From CBDCWO01 sp965223405 (GTDB lineage: Bacteria; Bacteroidota; Bacteroidia; Chitinophagales; Saprospiraceae): a DNA stretch of 64,000 bases. The stretch is from NCBI GenBank assembly GCA_965223405.1, contig CBDCWO010000006.1, positions 3,534,001 to 3,598,000 of the forward strand. Reading direction: 5' to 3'. Position 1 is the first letter of the stretch. Every line of letters begins with the position of its first letter. The position numbers and the translations under genes are program-made. A model generated the notes under the pieces. It saw only the letters and a list, made by a program, of their open reading frames with translations, had not been told where the DNA came from and did not search any database. Shown one piece after another: positions 1 to 8,443 of this stretch.

Positions 1-420
1 ACCCAGGATAAAAAATTGGTAGACGTAGCAGTGAAAGAACTAACGAGTATCGCCGGACAGAAAGCATTGGTAACCATTGCGAAAAAATCCGTTTCTAACT
101 TTAAACTTAGGGAAGGAATGCCAATTGGAGCCAAAGTAACGCTGCGTCAAGATAAAATGTATGAATTTCTCGATCGCTTGATTACCGTGGCCTTACCACG
201 AGTAAGGGATTTTAGAGGAATCAACGACAAAGCATTTGATGGAAGAGGAAATTACACCTTAGGAATTACCGAGCAGATTATTTTTCCGGAAATAGATTTG
301 GATAAAATTTCTCGTATTTCCGGACTGGACATTACTATAGTAACCTCAGCTTCTACGGATAATGAAGCATTGGAACTTTTAAAATTGATGGGACTTCCAT
401 TTAAGAATCAAAGAAACTAA
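1..420 (+). CDS. rplE: Large ribosomal subunit protein uL5 (L5), 5'-partial
   Basis: Ribosomal protein L5 binds 5S rRNA in the central protuberance of the large subunit. The reading frame is already open at base 1 and gives 139 residues up to the TAA at 418-420, so the N-terminal part lies left of the window. The TTG at 16 is an internal codon and not a start. The visible part has the conserved L5 core (SNFKLREGMPIGAKVTLR, MYEFLDRL) and the C-terminal GLDITIVT segment. Nine bases separate it from rpsN, as expected inside the spc operon. Identification is secure; only the start is missing. Confidence 0.97.
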   Translation, partial: TQDKKLVDVAVKELTSIAGQKALVTIAKKSVSNFKLREGMPIGAKVTLRQDKMYEFLDRLITVALPRVRDFRGINDKAFDGRGNYTLGITEQIIFPEIDLDKISRISGLDITIVTSASTDNEALELLKLMGLPFKNQRN

Positions 421-429
421 TAAAACTAT

Positions 430-699
430 ATGTCAAAAATATCGATCGTAGCTCGACAGCGTAAAAGAGAAAAGATGGTGGCTAAATACGCTGAATTACG
501 AAAAAAATTAAAAGAAGAAGGCCGTTACGATGAATTGGATAAATTACCTAAAAATTCATCACCGGTACGATTAAAAAACCGATGTCAATTGACCGGTCGA
601 CCCAAGGGGTATATCCGGCGATTCGGATTGTGCAGAAATATGTTTAGGGATATGGCTTTGGCAGGAAAAATTCCAGGAGTAAGAAAAGCTAGCTGGTAA
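430..699 (+). CDS. rpsN: Small ribosomal subunit protein uS14 (S14)
   Basis: S14 binds 16S rRNA in the head of the small subunit. At 89 residues this is the long form. Its C-terminal signature is clear (CQLTGRPKGYIRRFGLCR, then MFRDMALAGKIPGVRKASW). The short zinc form has two CxxC pairs; here only two isolated cysteines are seen, so this looks like the zinc-independent form. It sits between rplE and rpsH in the standard spc order with short gaps of 9 and 25 bases, so it is almost certainly cotranscribed with them. Confidence 0.97.
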   Translation: MSKISIVARQRKREKMVAKYAELRKKLKEEGRYDELDKLPKNSSPVRLKNRCQLTGRPKGYIRRFGLCRNMFRDMALAGKIPGVRKASW

Positions 700-724
700 T
701 TATCGGTATCATAAATTTATCAAA

Positions 725-1132
725 ATGGCATTAACAGATCCAATTGCAGATTATTTAACCAGAATCCGAAACGCTCAGCAAGCAGGTCATCGTATTGTTG
801 AGATACCGGCTTCAAGTATGAAAAAGAGAATTACTGAGATTTTATACGATCAAGGGTATATTTTGAAATATGCATTTGATGGAGAAAAAGGTACTAAAGA
901 AGATGTGATCAAAATAGCATTAAAATATGATCCGTTGACCAAAGAACCCACGATTCGATCTTTAGGAAGAATCAGTAGACCTGGATTGAGAAAATATGTA
1001 AAGAAAGCTAACTTGCCTAGAATCATCAATGGCTTGGGAATTGCAATTGTTTCAACTTCCAAAGGATTGATGACCAGCAAACAAGCTGAAAAAGAAAATG
1101 TAGGTGGAGAATTGATTTGTTTTGTCTCCTAA
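725..1132 (+). CDS. rpsH: Small ribosomal subunit protein uS8 (S8)
   Basis: S8 is a primary 16S rRNA-binding protein. In E. coli it also represses the spc operon by binding its mRNA; whether that happens here cannot be seen. The 135-residue product starts MALTDPIADYLTRIRNAQQAG and ends with the conserved GLGIAIVSTSKGLMT and GGELICFV segments, close to the usual length of about 132. ATG at 725 gives the canonical N-terminus. It lies between rpsN and rplF in conserved order. Confidence 0.97.
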   Translation: MALTDPIADYLTRIRNAQQAGHRIVEIPASSMKKRITEILYDQGYILKYAFDGEKGTKEDVIKIALKYDPLTKEPTIRSLGRISRPGLRKYVKKANLPRIINGLGIAIVSTSKGLMTSKQAEKENVGGELICFVS

Positions 1133-1151
1133 TAGTTAAACAAGCGATATT

Positions 1152-1706
1152 ATGTCAAGGATAGGAAAAGCAACCATAGATATACCGGCAGGGGTAAATA
1201 TTGATGTTTCAAAATCTAATGTGGTAAAAGTCAAAGGTCCTAAGGGAGAGCTTACAAAACAAATCCATCCGGATATGAGCTTGAAAATTGAGGATTCAAA
1301 ACTGAATATTGAAAGACCCACAGATCAAAAGCGTCATCGAGCAATGCATGGTCTTTACAGATCATTGGTGGCCAATATGGTCGAAGGGGTATCCAAGGGT
1401 TTTGAAAAAGAATTACACTTGATCGGAGTTGGTTATCGAGCCAATAATACGGGTAATCTCCTGGAGATATCAGTAGGTTATTCGCATCAGATATATTTTT
1501 ATGTTCCGGATGAATTAAAGTTGGAGACTGCCATGGAAAAAGGGAAGCCTCCGATCATCAAATTATCGGGTAGCGACAAGGAATTGGTAGGACAAATTGC
1601 AGCCAAAATCAGATCATACCGTAAACCAGAACCTTACAAAGGAAAGGGTATTAAATACAGCACTGAAGAGATAAGAAGGAAAGCTGGAAAAGCGGCTGCT
1701 AAATAA
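1152..1706 (+). CDS. rplF: Large ribosomal subunit protein uL6 (L6)
   Basis: L6 lies near the factor-binding stalk base of the 50S subunit. The 184-residue product begins MSRIGKATIDIPAGV and has the diagnostic C-terminal motif RSYRKPEPYKGKGIKY, followed by an R-R-K-A-G-K tail. Length matches bacterial L6 (about 177-185). It follows rpsH by 19 bases and precedes rplR by 25, the normal spc position. Confidence 0.97.
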   Translation: MSRIGKATIDIPAGVNIDVSKSNVVKVKGPKGELTKQIHPDMSLKIEDSKLNIERPTDQKRHRAMHGLYRSLVANMVEGVSKGFEKELHLIGVGYRANNTGNLLEISVGYSHQIYFYVPDELKLETAMEKGKPPIIKLSGSDKELVGQIAAKIRSYRKPEPYKGKGIKYSTEEIRRKAGKAAAK

Positions 1707-1731
1707 TTTATAAGACTGAAATGACGAAACG

Positions 1732-2085
1732 ATGAAGTTTTCAAAAACAAAGAGAAGGAAAAAGATCCACCATAGCATACGCAGAAAAATTAGTGGGACA
1801 AGTATTAAACCCAGACTTTCAGTTTTTAGAAGTAATCGATACATCTATTGTCAATTAGTAGACGATATTAGTGGACACACTATAGTTTCTGCCTCTACTC
1901 AGGATCAATCCGTTGATGGATCAGTTACTAAATCCGAACAAGCAAAGCAGGTCGGAAAATTGATTGCTGAAAAAGCACAAAAATTAAATATCGATTCCGT
2001 ATTGTTCGACCGAAGCGGATACTTATATCATGGTCGGGTCAAAGCTTTGGCTGAAGGTGCCAGAGAAGGCGGTCTTAAATTTTAA
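1732..2085 (+). CDS. rplR: Large ribosomal subunit protein uL18 (L18)
   Basis: L18 binds 5S rRNA together with L5 and L25. The product has 117 residues with a basic N-terminus, the conserved RLSVFRSNRYIYCQLVDD strand, and the C-terminal VLFDRSGYLYHGRVKALAEG and AREGGLKF signature. Length and position in the spc operon are standard. ATG at 1732 is the first start in frame, 25 bases after rplF. Confidence 0.97.
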   Translation: MKFSKTKRRKKIHHSIRRKISGTSIKPRLSVFRSNRYIYCQLVDDISGHTIVSASTQDQSVDGSVTKSEQAKQVGKLIAEKAQKLNIDSVLFDRSGYLYHGRVKALAEGAREGGLKF

Positions 2086-2096
2086 AGTAATTTCAT

Positions 2097-2615
2097 ATGG
2101 CAAAAATAACGACTCAAAAAGTCAGACCAACAGACACAGAATTAAAAGAAAAACTAGTTAACCTGAATCGGGTTGCAAAAGTGACCAAAGGAGGTCGAAC
2201 TTTTAGTTTTGCAGCAGTTGTTGTAGTTGGTGATGGAAATGGTATTGTCGGACAAGGGCTAGGTAAAGCAAGGGACGTATCTGAAGCGATAGCTAAAGCT
2301 GTAGATGATGCTAAAAAAACCTTGATTAAAGTACCCATCTACAAAGGAACCATTCCTCATGAACAATTAGGTAAATATGGTGCCGGAAGAGTCTTTATTA
2401 AGCCAGCTGCGGATGGTACCGGTGTAATTGCCGGTGGTGCCATGAGGGCTGTATTGGAAATAGCCGGTGTTCATAATGTATTGGCAAAATCAATGGGTTC
2501 ATCCAATCCTCACAATGTAGTGAAAGCTACCATAGATGCCCTGGCCAAATTGCGTGATCCCTTTACCGTTGCCAAACAACGGAATATATCAATGGAAAAA
2601 CTATTCAACGGTTAA
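2097..2615 (+). CDS. rpsE: Small ribosomal subunit protein uS5 (S5)
   Basis: S5 takes part in mRNA entry and decoding accuracy. The 172-residue product has the N-terminal double-stranded-RNA-binding fold (VAKVTKGGRTFSFAAVVVVG, then GNGIVGQGLGKA) and the C-terminal half with VLEIAGVHNVLAKSMGSSNP. It follows rplR by 11 bases, and rpmD starts 18 bases after its stop. Confidence 0.97.
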   Translation: MAKITTQKVRPTDTELKEKLVNLNRVAKVTKGGRTFSFAAVVVVGDGNGIVGQGLGKARDVSEAIAKAVDDAKKTLIKVPIYKGTIPHEQLGKYGAGRVFIKPAADGTGVIAGGAMRAVLEIAGVHNVLAKSMGSSNPHNVVKATIDALAKLRDPFTVAKQRNISMEKLFNG

Positions 2616-2633
2616 GTGAAATCTGTAAAAACT

Positions 2634-2810
2634 ATGGCAAAAGTGAAAATCACACAGATAAAAAGTGTAATCGATAGGCCTCAAAGGCAAAAAGATACCA
2701 TTAAAGCTTTAGGATTGCGCAAAATAAACCATACGGTAATACATGAAGCTACTCCTCAGATCAGAGGAATGATCAAGAAAGTTAGTCATCTATTAAAAAT
2801 TGAAGAATAA
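2634..2810 (+). CDS. rpmD: Large ribosomal subunit protein uL30 (L30)
   Basis: L30 is a small 50S protein. I place the start at the ATG at 2634, giving 58 residues (MAKVKITQIKSVIDRP, ending IRGMIKKVSHLLKIEE), which is the family's usual size. A GTG at 2616, directly after the rpsE stop, would add six residues (MKSVKT) that L30 proteins do not have, so I rejected it. The protein has the normal single L30 domain with the internal motif TIKALGLRKINHTV. Confidence 0.96.
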   Translation: MAKVKITQIKSVIDRPQRQKDTIKALGLRKINHTVIHEATPQIRGMIKKVSHLLKIEE

Positions 2811-2819
2811 TTATTAATC

Positions 2820-3266
2820 ATGGATTTGCACTCATTAAAACCCAAAGCCGGGTCTGTAAAAAAAAGAAAGAGAATTGCCAGGGGACCAGGATCAGGTTCA
2901 GGAGGAACTTCCGGCAAAGGACATAAAGGACAGAAATCCAGATCCGGATACAGCAGAAAACGGAACTTCGAAGGAGGGCAAATGCCCATTCAAATGAGAC
3001 TTCCCAAAAGAGGTTTTAAAAACCATAACCGGGTTGATTATACTTCGATTAACTTATCACAACTACAAGCATGGGCTGATAAGTTTGGCATCACCACCAT
3101 CGATGAAAACTTTTATTCTTTACATAATGTTCTCAAAAAAGAAGAGAAAATAAAAGTATTGGGAGACGGTACTTTAAGTACCACCCTTCTTGTAAAAGCA
3201 CATGCATTTTCAAACTCTGCTCAAAAAGCTATAGAAGCAAGTGGAGGAAGCATAGAAGTACTCTAA
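2820..3266 (+). CDS. rplO: Large ribosomal subunit protein uL15 (L15)
   Basis: L15 is a late-assembly 50S protein. The 148-residue product has the glycine- and basic-rich N-terminal extension (RIARGPGSGSGGTSGKGHKG) that threads into rRNA, the RGFKNHNR motif, and a C-terminal globular domain ending in ASGGSIEVL. It is nine bases from both rpmD and secY, in the typical order. Confidence 0.97.
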   Translation: MDLHSLKPKAGSVKKRKRIARGPGSGSGGTSGKGHKGQKSRSGYSRKRNFEGGQMPIQMRLPKRGFKNHNRVDYTSINLSQLQAWADKFGITTIDENFYSLHNVLKKEEKIKVLGDGTLSTTLLVKAHAFSNSAQKAIEASGGSIEVL

Positions 3267-3275
3267 AAAGCTAGC

Positions 3276-4643
3276 ATGAAGAAATTGATCGATACTATTA
3301 CTAATATTTGGAAAATTAAAGAATTACGTACCCGGATTCTTTTTACACTGGCTATGATATTAATTTACCGATTTGGTAAATATGTGGTTCTTCCCGGTGT
3401 AAATACCGAAGCTTTGGCTGCGGCATTTTCTCAACAATCAAACGACCTATTGGGATTGATCAATAATTTTACTGGAGGAGCATTCCAACAAGCTTCAGTG
3501 TTTGCCCTGGGTATCATGCCTTATATTACAGCTTCGATTATTGTACAACTTCTGGGATTTGCGGTGCCTTATTTTCAAAGACTTCAGCAACATGAAGGAG
3601 AGTCTGGACGAAAAAAACTAAATCAAATTACCCGCTTGCTGACGGTTGCCATTACACTGGTACAGGGTGGAGGATATCTTACATTGATAAGCAGTATGGG
3701 TGGCGTTGCACAATCAGTACCTGCTGGAATTTTTTGGTTTAGTGGTATAATCATACTTTCTACCGGAACAATTTTCGCAATGTGGTTGGGTGAAAAAATC
3801 ACAGATCGTGGAATCGGCAATGGTATTTCCTTATTGATCATGATTGGAATTATAGCAGCATTGCCACAAGCGATAGCTCTCGAATTTACTTCAAAAACAC
3901 AATCCGGAGGAGCCCTATTGTTTGTCATAGAGTTAGCTGCATTTTTCTTAATTGTTTTGGCGACTATACTGATTGTACAGGGAGTAAGAAAAATTCCTAT
4001 TCAGTTTGCTAAAAGAATGGTAGGTAGAGGGAATATTGCCATGCCGGTAAGTGGTGCTCGTGATTATATACCGCTCAAAGTAAATGCTGCCGGAGTAATG
4101 CCGATCATATTTGCTCAGGCAATCATGTTTTTACCGAGTACCATTGCTCAGTACGCTGCCAGTGGCAATCAAGAATTCCTGAGTAGCCCTTTTATGCAAC
4201 AACTTGTAAATCCTTTCTCTTTTATCTCCAGCGTAATTGCTTTTTTCCTGGTTGTGGTGTTTACCTTTATTTATACCGCTTTAATTGTAAACCCCAAGCA
4301 ATACGCCGAATATCTAAAAAGACAGAATGCTTTTATACCTGGAGTAAAACCTGGAAAAGCAACTGCGGACTTTATTGATGAAATTACTACAAGGGTAACT
4401 TTACCCGGATCCATTCTATTAGGAGTTATTACAATCATACCATCTATTGCTTATGGATTTGGAGTCTCACAGTCCTTTGCACTGTTTTTCGGAGGAACCT
4501 CATTGTTGATCTTGGTGGCGGTTGTGCTCGATACCTTACAACAAATCGAAAGTTACTTGCTCATGCGCAAATATGATGGATTGGTAAAATCTGGACGAAT
4601 CAAAGGAAGAACTGGTGGAATGCAGATTGGTGCCTCAATGTAA
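3276..4643 (+). CDS. secY: Protein translocase subunit SecY
   Basis: SecY is the channel-forming subunit of the SecYEG translocon in the inner membrane, through which Sec signal peptides (including those of T9SS cargo) pass. The 455-residue product shows about ten hydrophobic segments, a cytosolic loop with GESGRKKLNQITRLLT, the GNGISLLIMIGI motif, and the long fifth cytosolic loop with PIQFAKRMVGRG. Its C-terminus (RTGGMQIGASM) is typical of the family. It lies within the ribosomal operon between rplO and map. Confidence 0.97.
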   Translation: MKKLIDTITNIWKIKELRTRILFTLAMILIYRFGKYVVLPGVNTEALAAAFSQQSNDLLGLINNFTGGAFQQASVFALGIMPYITASIIVQLLGFAVPYFQRLQQHEGESGRKKLNQITRLLTVAITLVQGGGYLTLISSMGGVAQSVPAGIFWFSGIIILSTGTIFAMWLGEKITDRGIGNGISLLIMIGIIAALPQAIALEFTSKTQSGGALLFVIELAAFFLIVLATILIVQGVRKIPIQFAKRMVGRGNIAMPVSGARDYIPLKVNAAGVMPIIFAQAIMFLPSTIAQYAASGNQEFLSSPFMQQLVNPFSFISSVIAFFLVVVFTFIYTALIVNPKQYAEYLKRQNAFIPGVKPGKATADFIDEITTRVTLPGSILLGVITIIPSIAYGFGVSQSFALFFGGTSLLILVAVVLDTLQQIESYLLMRKYDGLVKSGRIKGRTGGMQIGASM

Positions 4644-4655
4644 TTATTCCCACCA

Positions 4656-5465
4656 ATGATCACTTATAAAACAGATGCAGAAATTGAATTAATTCGCACA
4701 AGTTGCCTCTTAGTAAGTAAAGCACTGGCGGAGGTAGCAAAAGTGATCAAACCGGGAATTTCTGGTAAAAAATTGGATACACTGGCCGAAGAAGTAATCA
4801 GAGATCATGGTGGTCAACCTGGTTTTAAAGGCTATAATGGTTTTCCTGCCACCCTTTGTATTAGTATAAATGAACAAGTTGTACATGGTATTCCTTCCGA
4901 AGAGCCTCTCAAAGAAGGGGATATCGCTTCAATAGATTGTGGAGTGTTGATGAATGGATACTATGGAGATTCTGCTTATACCTTCGCCATTGGGGAAATT
5001 CCCTTTGATTGGATGAAATTACTTTCGGTTACCAAGGCTTCCTTGTATGCCGGTATTGAAAAGGCTGTAGCAGGTAATAGATTGGGAGACATTGGCTTTG
5101 CAGTTCAAAATTTATGTGAAAAGCAACACAATTATGGTGTTATCCGTGAGCTTGTAGGTCATGGTATAGGTAGTAATTTACATGAACCTCCGGAAGTGCC
5201 AAATTATGGGAAAAGAGGCAGAGGGATCAAACTAAAAGAGGGAATGGTTATCGCTATTGAGCCAATGATTAATTTGGGTAGTCGCAAGATCATGCAATCT
5301 ACGGATGGATGGACGATCATTACTAAAGATAAGAAGCCGTCAGCGCATTTTGAACATTCTGTGGCCATTAGAAAAAAGAAGGCAGATATTCTGTCAAACC
5401 ATTCTATGATCGATTTGGCAATTAAAAATAACCTTGATGTTGCGGAAATCTCAATAAAAAGTTAG
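4656..5465 (+). CDS. map: Methionine aminopeptidase, type I
   Basis: This cytosolic dinuclear metallopeptidase removes the initiator methionine from nascent proteins. The product has 269 residues. Metal ligands are visible in order: the two aspartates of SIDCGVLMNGYYGDSAYTF, the histidine of VGHGIGSNLHEPP, the glutamate of AIEPMI and the glutamate of HFEHSVAI. There is no N-terminal zinc-finger extension, so this is the short type I enzyme. It sits 12 bases after secY, as in many bacterial spc operons. Confidence 0.96.
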   Translation: MITYKTDAEIELIRTSCLLVSKALAEVAKVIKPGISGKKLDTLAEEVIRDHGGQPGFKGYNGFPATLCISINEQVVHGIPSEEPLKEGDIASIDCGVLMNGYYGDSAYTFAIGEIPFDWMKLLSVTKASLYAGIEKAVAGNRLGDIGFAVQNLCEKQHNYGVIRELVGHGIGSNLHEPPEVPNYGKRGRGIKLKEGMVIAIEPMINLGSRKIMQSTDGWTIITKDKKPSAHFEHSVAIRKKKADILSNHSMIDLAIKNNLDVAEISIKS

Positions 5466-5500
5466 ATATTTGCACTCCGAATTAAAATCAGGTACCATAA

Positions 5501-5722
5501 GTGGCGAAAAAAAATTTAATTAAACAGGATGGAATTATCGAAGAATCGTTGTCAAACGCTATGTTTCGAGTGCGGTTGGAAAACGATCATCAAATAATAG
5601 CCACCATATCCGGTAAGATGAGAATGAACTATATCCGCATTTTGCCAGGAGATAAAGTAGCAGTTGAAATGTCACCCTACGATTTGAGTCGGGGAAGAAT
5701 AACCTTTAGATATAAATCTTAG
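5501..5722 (+). CDS. infA: Translation initiation factor IF-1
   Basis: IF-1 binds the ribosomal A site during initiation. The product has 73 residues and an S1/OB fold: NLIKQDGIIEESLSNAMFRV, then the conserved GKMRMNYIRILPGDKVAVE and the C-terminal DLSRGRITFRYK. The start is a GTG at 5501; no ATG in this frame gives a proper N-terminus. The gap to map is 35 bases, and rpmJ follows after only two bases. Confidence 0.96.
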   Translation: MAKKNLIKQDGIIEESLSNAMFRVRLENDHQIIATISGKMRMNYIRILPGDKVAVEMSPYDLSRGRITFRYKS

Positions 5723-5724
5723 TT

Positions 5725-5841
5725 ATGAAAGTAAGAACCTCAGTTAAGAAAAGGTCAAGCGATTGCAAAATCGTAAGAAGAAAGGGAAGAATCTATGTTA
5801 TTAACAAAAAGAATCCCAAGTTCAAACAACGTCAGGGTTAA
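5725..5841 (+). CDS. rpmJ: Large ribosomal subunit protein bL36 (L36)
   Basis: This 38-residue gene is easily missed because of its size. It reads MKVRTSVKKRSSDCKIVRR, then KGRIYVINKKNPKFKQRQG, and ends at the TAA at 5839-5841. It has the basic composition and C-terminal KFKQRQG of L36. Only one cysteine (C14) of the classical zinc site remains, so this is probably a zinc-independent L36. The ATG at 5725 lies two bases after the infA stop, and rpsM follows 24 bases later, which is the usual place. Confidence 0.95.
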   Translation: MKVRTSVKKRSSDCKIVRRKGRIYVINKKNPKFKQRQG

Positions 5842-5865
5842 TCAATCATAAGTAAAAGTAATATT

Positions 5866-6243
5866 ATGGCAAGAATAGCTGGTGTCGATTTACCAAGGAA
5901 TAAAAGAGGCGCAATCGGTCTTACATACATCTTTGGCATCGGTAATAGTGTAGCATCGGAAATATTGGATAAAGCTAATATTGATGAAAATGTTAAGGTA
6001 AAGGATTGGTCTGATGATAATATCCTTACCATTGCTAAAATAATCCAAGATGAGGTAAAAGTAGAAGGTATTCTCAGATCTGAAGTACAAATGAATATCA
6101 AAAGACTAATGGATATTGGTTGCTACCGTGGATTAAGACACCGTCGAGGCCTTCCGGTAAGAGGCCAGCGTACTAGAACAAATGCCAGAACCAGAAAAGG
6201 TAAACGTAAAACGGTTGCTAATAAAAAGAAAGCAACAAAATAA
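5866..6243 (+). CDS. rpsM: Small ribosomal subunit protein uS13 (S13)
   Basis: S13 sits in the 30S head and contacts the P-site tRNA and L5. The 125-residue product begins MARIAGVDLPRNKRGAIGLT. It contains the conserved RGLRHRRGLPVRGQRTRTNA motif and ends in a lysine-rich tail. It begins the alpha-operon part of the run, 24 bases after rpmJ. Confidence 0.97.
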   Translation: MARIAGVDLPRNKRGAIGLTYIFGIGNSVASEILDKANIDENVKVKDWSDDNILTIAKIIQDEVKVEGILRSEVQMNIKRLMDIGCYRGLRHRRGLPVRGQRTRTNARTRKGKRKTVANKKKATK

Positions 6244-6280
6244 ATTTATCAGTATTCTCTTTTAATTTTTTATTGCAAAT

Positions 6281-6667
6281 ATGGCTAAAACAAGAAAGAC
6301 CAAAAAAAGGAAGGTGCATGTGGACCCGGATGGTCTGGTCTATATCAAAGCAAGTTTTAACAACATTATTATATCCATGACCAACAAGCAAGGGCAAGTT
6401 ATCTCATGGGCTTCCGCTGGTAAAGCAGGATTTAGAGGTTCAAAAAAGAATACCCCATATGCTGCTCAAATTGCCGCTGAAAGTGCCTCACGAGTGGCTT
6501 ATGATGCAGGGATGAGATCAGCTGAAGTGTTTGTTAAAGGTCCTGGATCAGGAAGAGAAGCCGCTATTAGAGGTATTGATGGTTCGGGAATACGGATTAC
6601 CAAAATTATGGATGTAACACCCATCCCCCACAATGGCTGCAGACCACCTAAGAAAAGAAGAGTATAA
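6281..6667 (+). CDS. rpsK: Small ribosomal subunit protein uS11 (S11)
   Basis: S11 is part of the 30S platform near the E site. The 128-residue product has the core NNIIISMTNKQGQVISWASA, the GFRGSKKNTPYAAQIAAE motif, and the C-terminal VTPIPHNGCRPPKKRRV signature. It is 37 bases after rpsM and 34 before rpsD. Confidence 0.97.
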   Translation: MAKTRKTKKRKVHVDPDGLVYIKASFNNIIISMTNKQGQVISWASAGKAGFRGSKKNTPYAAQIAAESASRVAYDAGMRSAEVFVKGPGSGREAAIRGIDGSGIRITKIMDVTPIPHNGCRPPKKRRV

Positions 6668-6701
6668 AATTAATTGTAAGTAGGAATTAAGCTTTTATAA
6701 A

Positions 6702-7313
6702 ATGGCAAGATACACCGGTCCTAAAACCAAAAAAGCCCGAGCGTTTGGCGAAGCAATTTATGGCCCAGACCGTAGTTTTGAAAGAAGGAAATACAGCCCC
6801 GGGCAGCATGGTCCTAATAGGCGAAGAAAGGCAAAATCCGATTATGCTTTGCAACTTATGGAAAAACAAAAGGCAAAGTATACTTATGGAGTGCTGGAAA
6901 GACAATTTCGTAATACTTTTGAAAAAGCTTCTCGCAAATCGGGAGTTACAGGAGAAATCCTATTACAGTATCTTGAAGCAAGACTAGATAACACCGTCTA
7001 CCGATTGGGTATTGCTCCCACCAGAAGAGCTGCCAGGCAATTAGTAACCCATAAGCACATTGTAGTGAATGGCAAAGTTTGCAGCTTTCCATCCTGCCGT
7101 TTGAGACCGGGAGATATTGTTACGGTGCGTGGAAAATCTCAACACCTGGTCGCCATCCAAAATTCGGTGAGATCCAAATCGGATATTCATAAATTCGGTT
7201 GGTTGGAGTGGAATCCCGATAAAATGGAAGGCAAATTTTTAGAATACCCCGATCGTGAAAGTATTCCAGAAAAAATCAATGAACAATTGATTGTGGAATT
7301 GTATTCTAAGTAA
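6702..7313 (+). CDS. rpsD: Small ribosomal subunit protein uS4 (S4)
   Basis: S4 is a primary 16S-binding assembly protein, and in E. coli it is the translational repressor of the alpha operon. The 203-residue product has the N-terminal MARYTGPKTKKARAFGEAIY and a full S4 RNA-binding domain (RLDNTVYRLGIAPTRRAARQ, then HKHIVVNGK). The N-terminal part lacks the zinc-binding cysteine cluster of some S4 proteins. It is followed by rpoA after 50 bases. Confidence 0.97.
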   Translation: MARYTGPKTKKARAFGEAIYGPDRSFERRKYSPGQHGPNRRRKAKSDYALQLMEKQKAKYTYGVLERQFRNTFEKASRKSGVTGEILLQYLEARLDNTVYRLGIAPTRRAARQLVTHKHIVVNGKVCSFPSCRLRPGDIVTVRGKSQHLVAIQNSVRSKSDIHKFGWLEWNPDKMEGKFLEYPDRESIPEKINEQLIVELYSK

Positions 7314-7363
7314 TCCACACTGATTAACTACTCTTTTATTATTAAAATATAAGCTTGCAAGCA

Positions 7364-8362
7364 ATGAGTATTTTAAATTTTCAAAAACCTGATAAAATTA
7401 TTCTGCAAAAAGCAGATGAATTTGAAGGTACATTCGAATTTAGACCATTAGAACCCGGATTTGGACAAACCATTGGTAATTCCTTGCGCAGAGTCCTGCT
7501 TTCCTCTTTGGAAGGCTATGCGATATCAGCAGTGAGAATCGGTGGTGTAGACCATGAGTTTTCTACAATCAAAGGAGTCGTTGAAGATGTAGTAGATATT
7601 ATTTTGAACCTTAAACAAGTTCGGTTAAAAAATAAGCTTGATGAGGAAGAATTGAGAGAAGAAACTGTTTACTTGACCATTAATGGAAAAGAACAATTTT
7701 CAGCGGCAGACATCGAATCCTTCACCAATGTCTTTGAGGTCATGAATCCTGAATTGGTTATTTGTAATATGGAACCTATGGTCAATTTGGAGATGGAATT
7801 AACGATTTCCAAAGGCCGGGGGTATGTGCCAGCAGATGATAATCTTCCAAAGGATGCACCTATTGGTATTATCTCTATGGATTCTATTTACACTCCGATC
7901 AAAAATGTCTCTTATCACGTTGAAAACACCCGTGTAGGACAACGTACCGACTATGAAAAATTGACCATAAATATAAAGACTGACGGGACAATTCACCCTG
8001 AGGATGCAGTAAAACAAGCTTCAAGAATATTGATTCAACATTTAATGTTGATCACTGACGAGAATATCACTTTTGATGATGATTCTCGCAGAGAAGATCA
8101 AATTGTGGATGAGCATATCCTGCATATGCGGAAGTTGCTCAAGACCTCTCTGGAAGATCTGGATCTGTCAGTACGAGCATATAATTGTTTGAAAGCGGCA
8201 AAAATCAATTCTTTGGCTGAATTGGTAAAATATGATACCCATGAATTACTAAAGTTCAGAAATTTTGGTAAAAAATCATTAGTGGAAATTGAAGAATTGC
8301 TGCAGAACAAAAATTTAACATTTGGGATGGATCTTTCCAAGTATAAATTGGACGAAGAGTAA
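7364..8362 (+). CDS. rpoA: DNA-directed RNA polymerase subunit alpha
   Basis: The alpha subunit nucleates RNA polymerase assembly and contacts activators and upstream DNA. The 332-residue product has the N-terminal dimerisation domain (FRPLEPGFGQTIGNSLRRVL) and the C-terminal domain with helix-hairpin-helix DNA contacts (LDLSVRAYNCLKAAKINSLA, KFRNFGKKSLVEIEELL). I use the ATG at 7364; the TTG nine bases upstream would add MQA and is unlikely. It lies between rpsD and rplQ in the conserved order. Confidence 0.96.
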   Translation: MSILNFQKPDKIILQKADEFEGTFEFRPLEPGFGQTIGNSLRRVLLSSLEGYAISAVRIGGVDHEFSTIKGVVEDVVDIILNLKQVRLKNKLDEEELREETVYLTINGKEQFSAADIESFTNVFEVMNPELVICNMEPMVNLEMELTISKGRGYVPADDNLPKDAPIGIISMDSIYTPIKNVSYHVENTRVGQRTDYEKLTINIKTDGTIHPEDAVKQASRILIQHLMLITDENITFDDDSRREDQIVDEHILHMRKLLKTSLEDLDLSVRAYNCLKAAKINSLAELVKYDTHELLKFRNFGKKSLVEIEELLQNKNLTFGMDLSKYKLDEE

Positions 8363-8443
8363 CCATCATTAGTATTAGGTAGTAACCGGGAGTATCATCA
8401 TGCATACTCAGTGCTACGAGGATCTTTTAAATTAATCTAAGTC

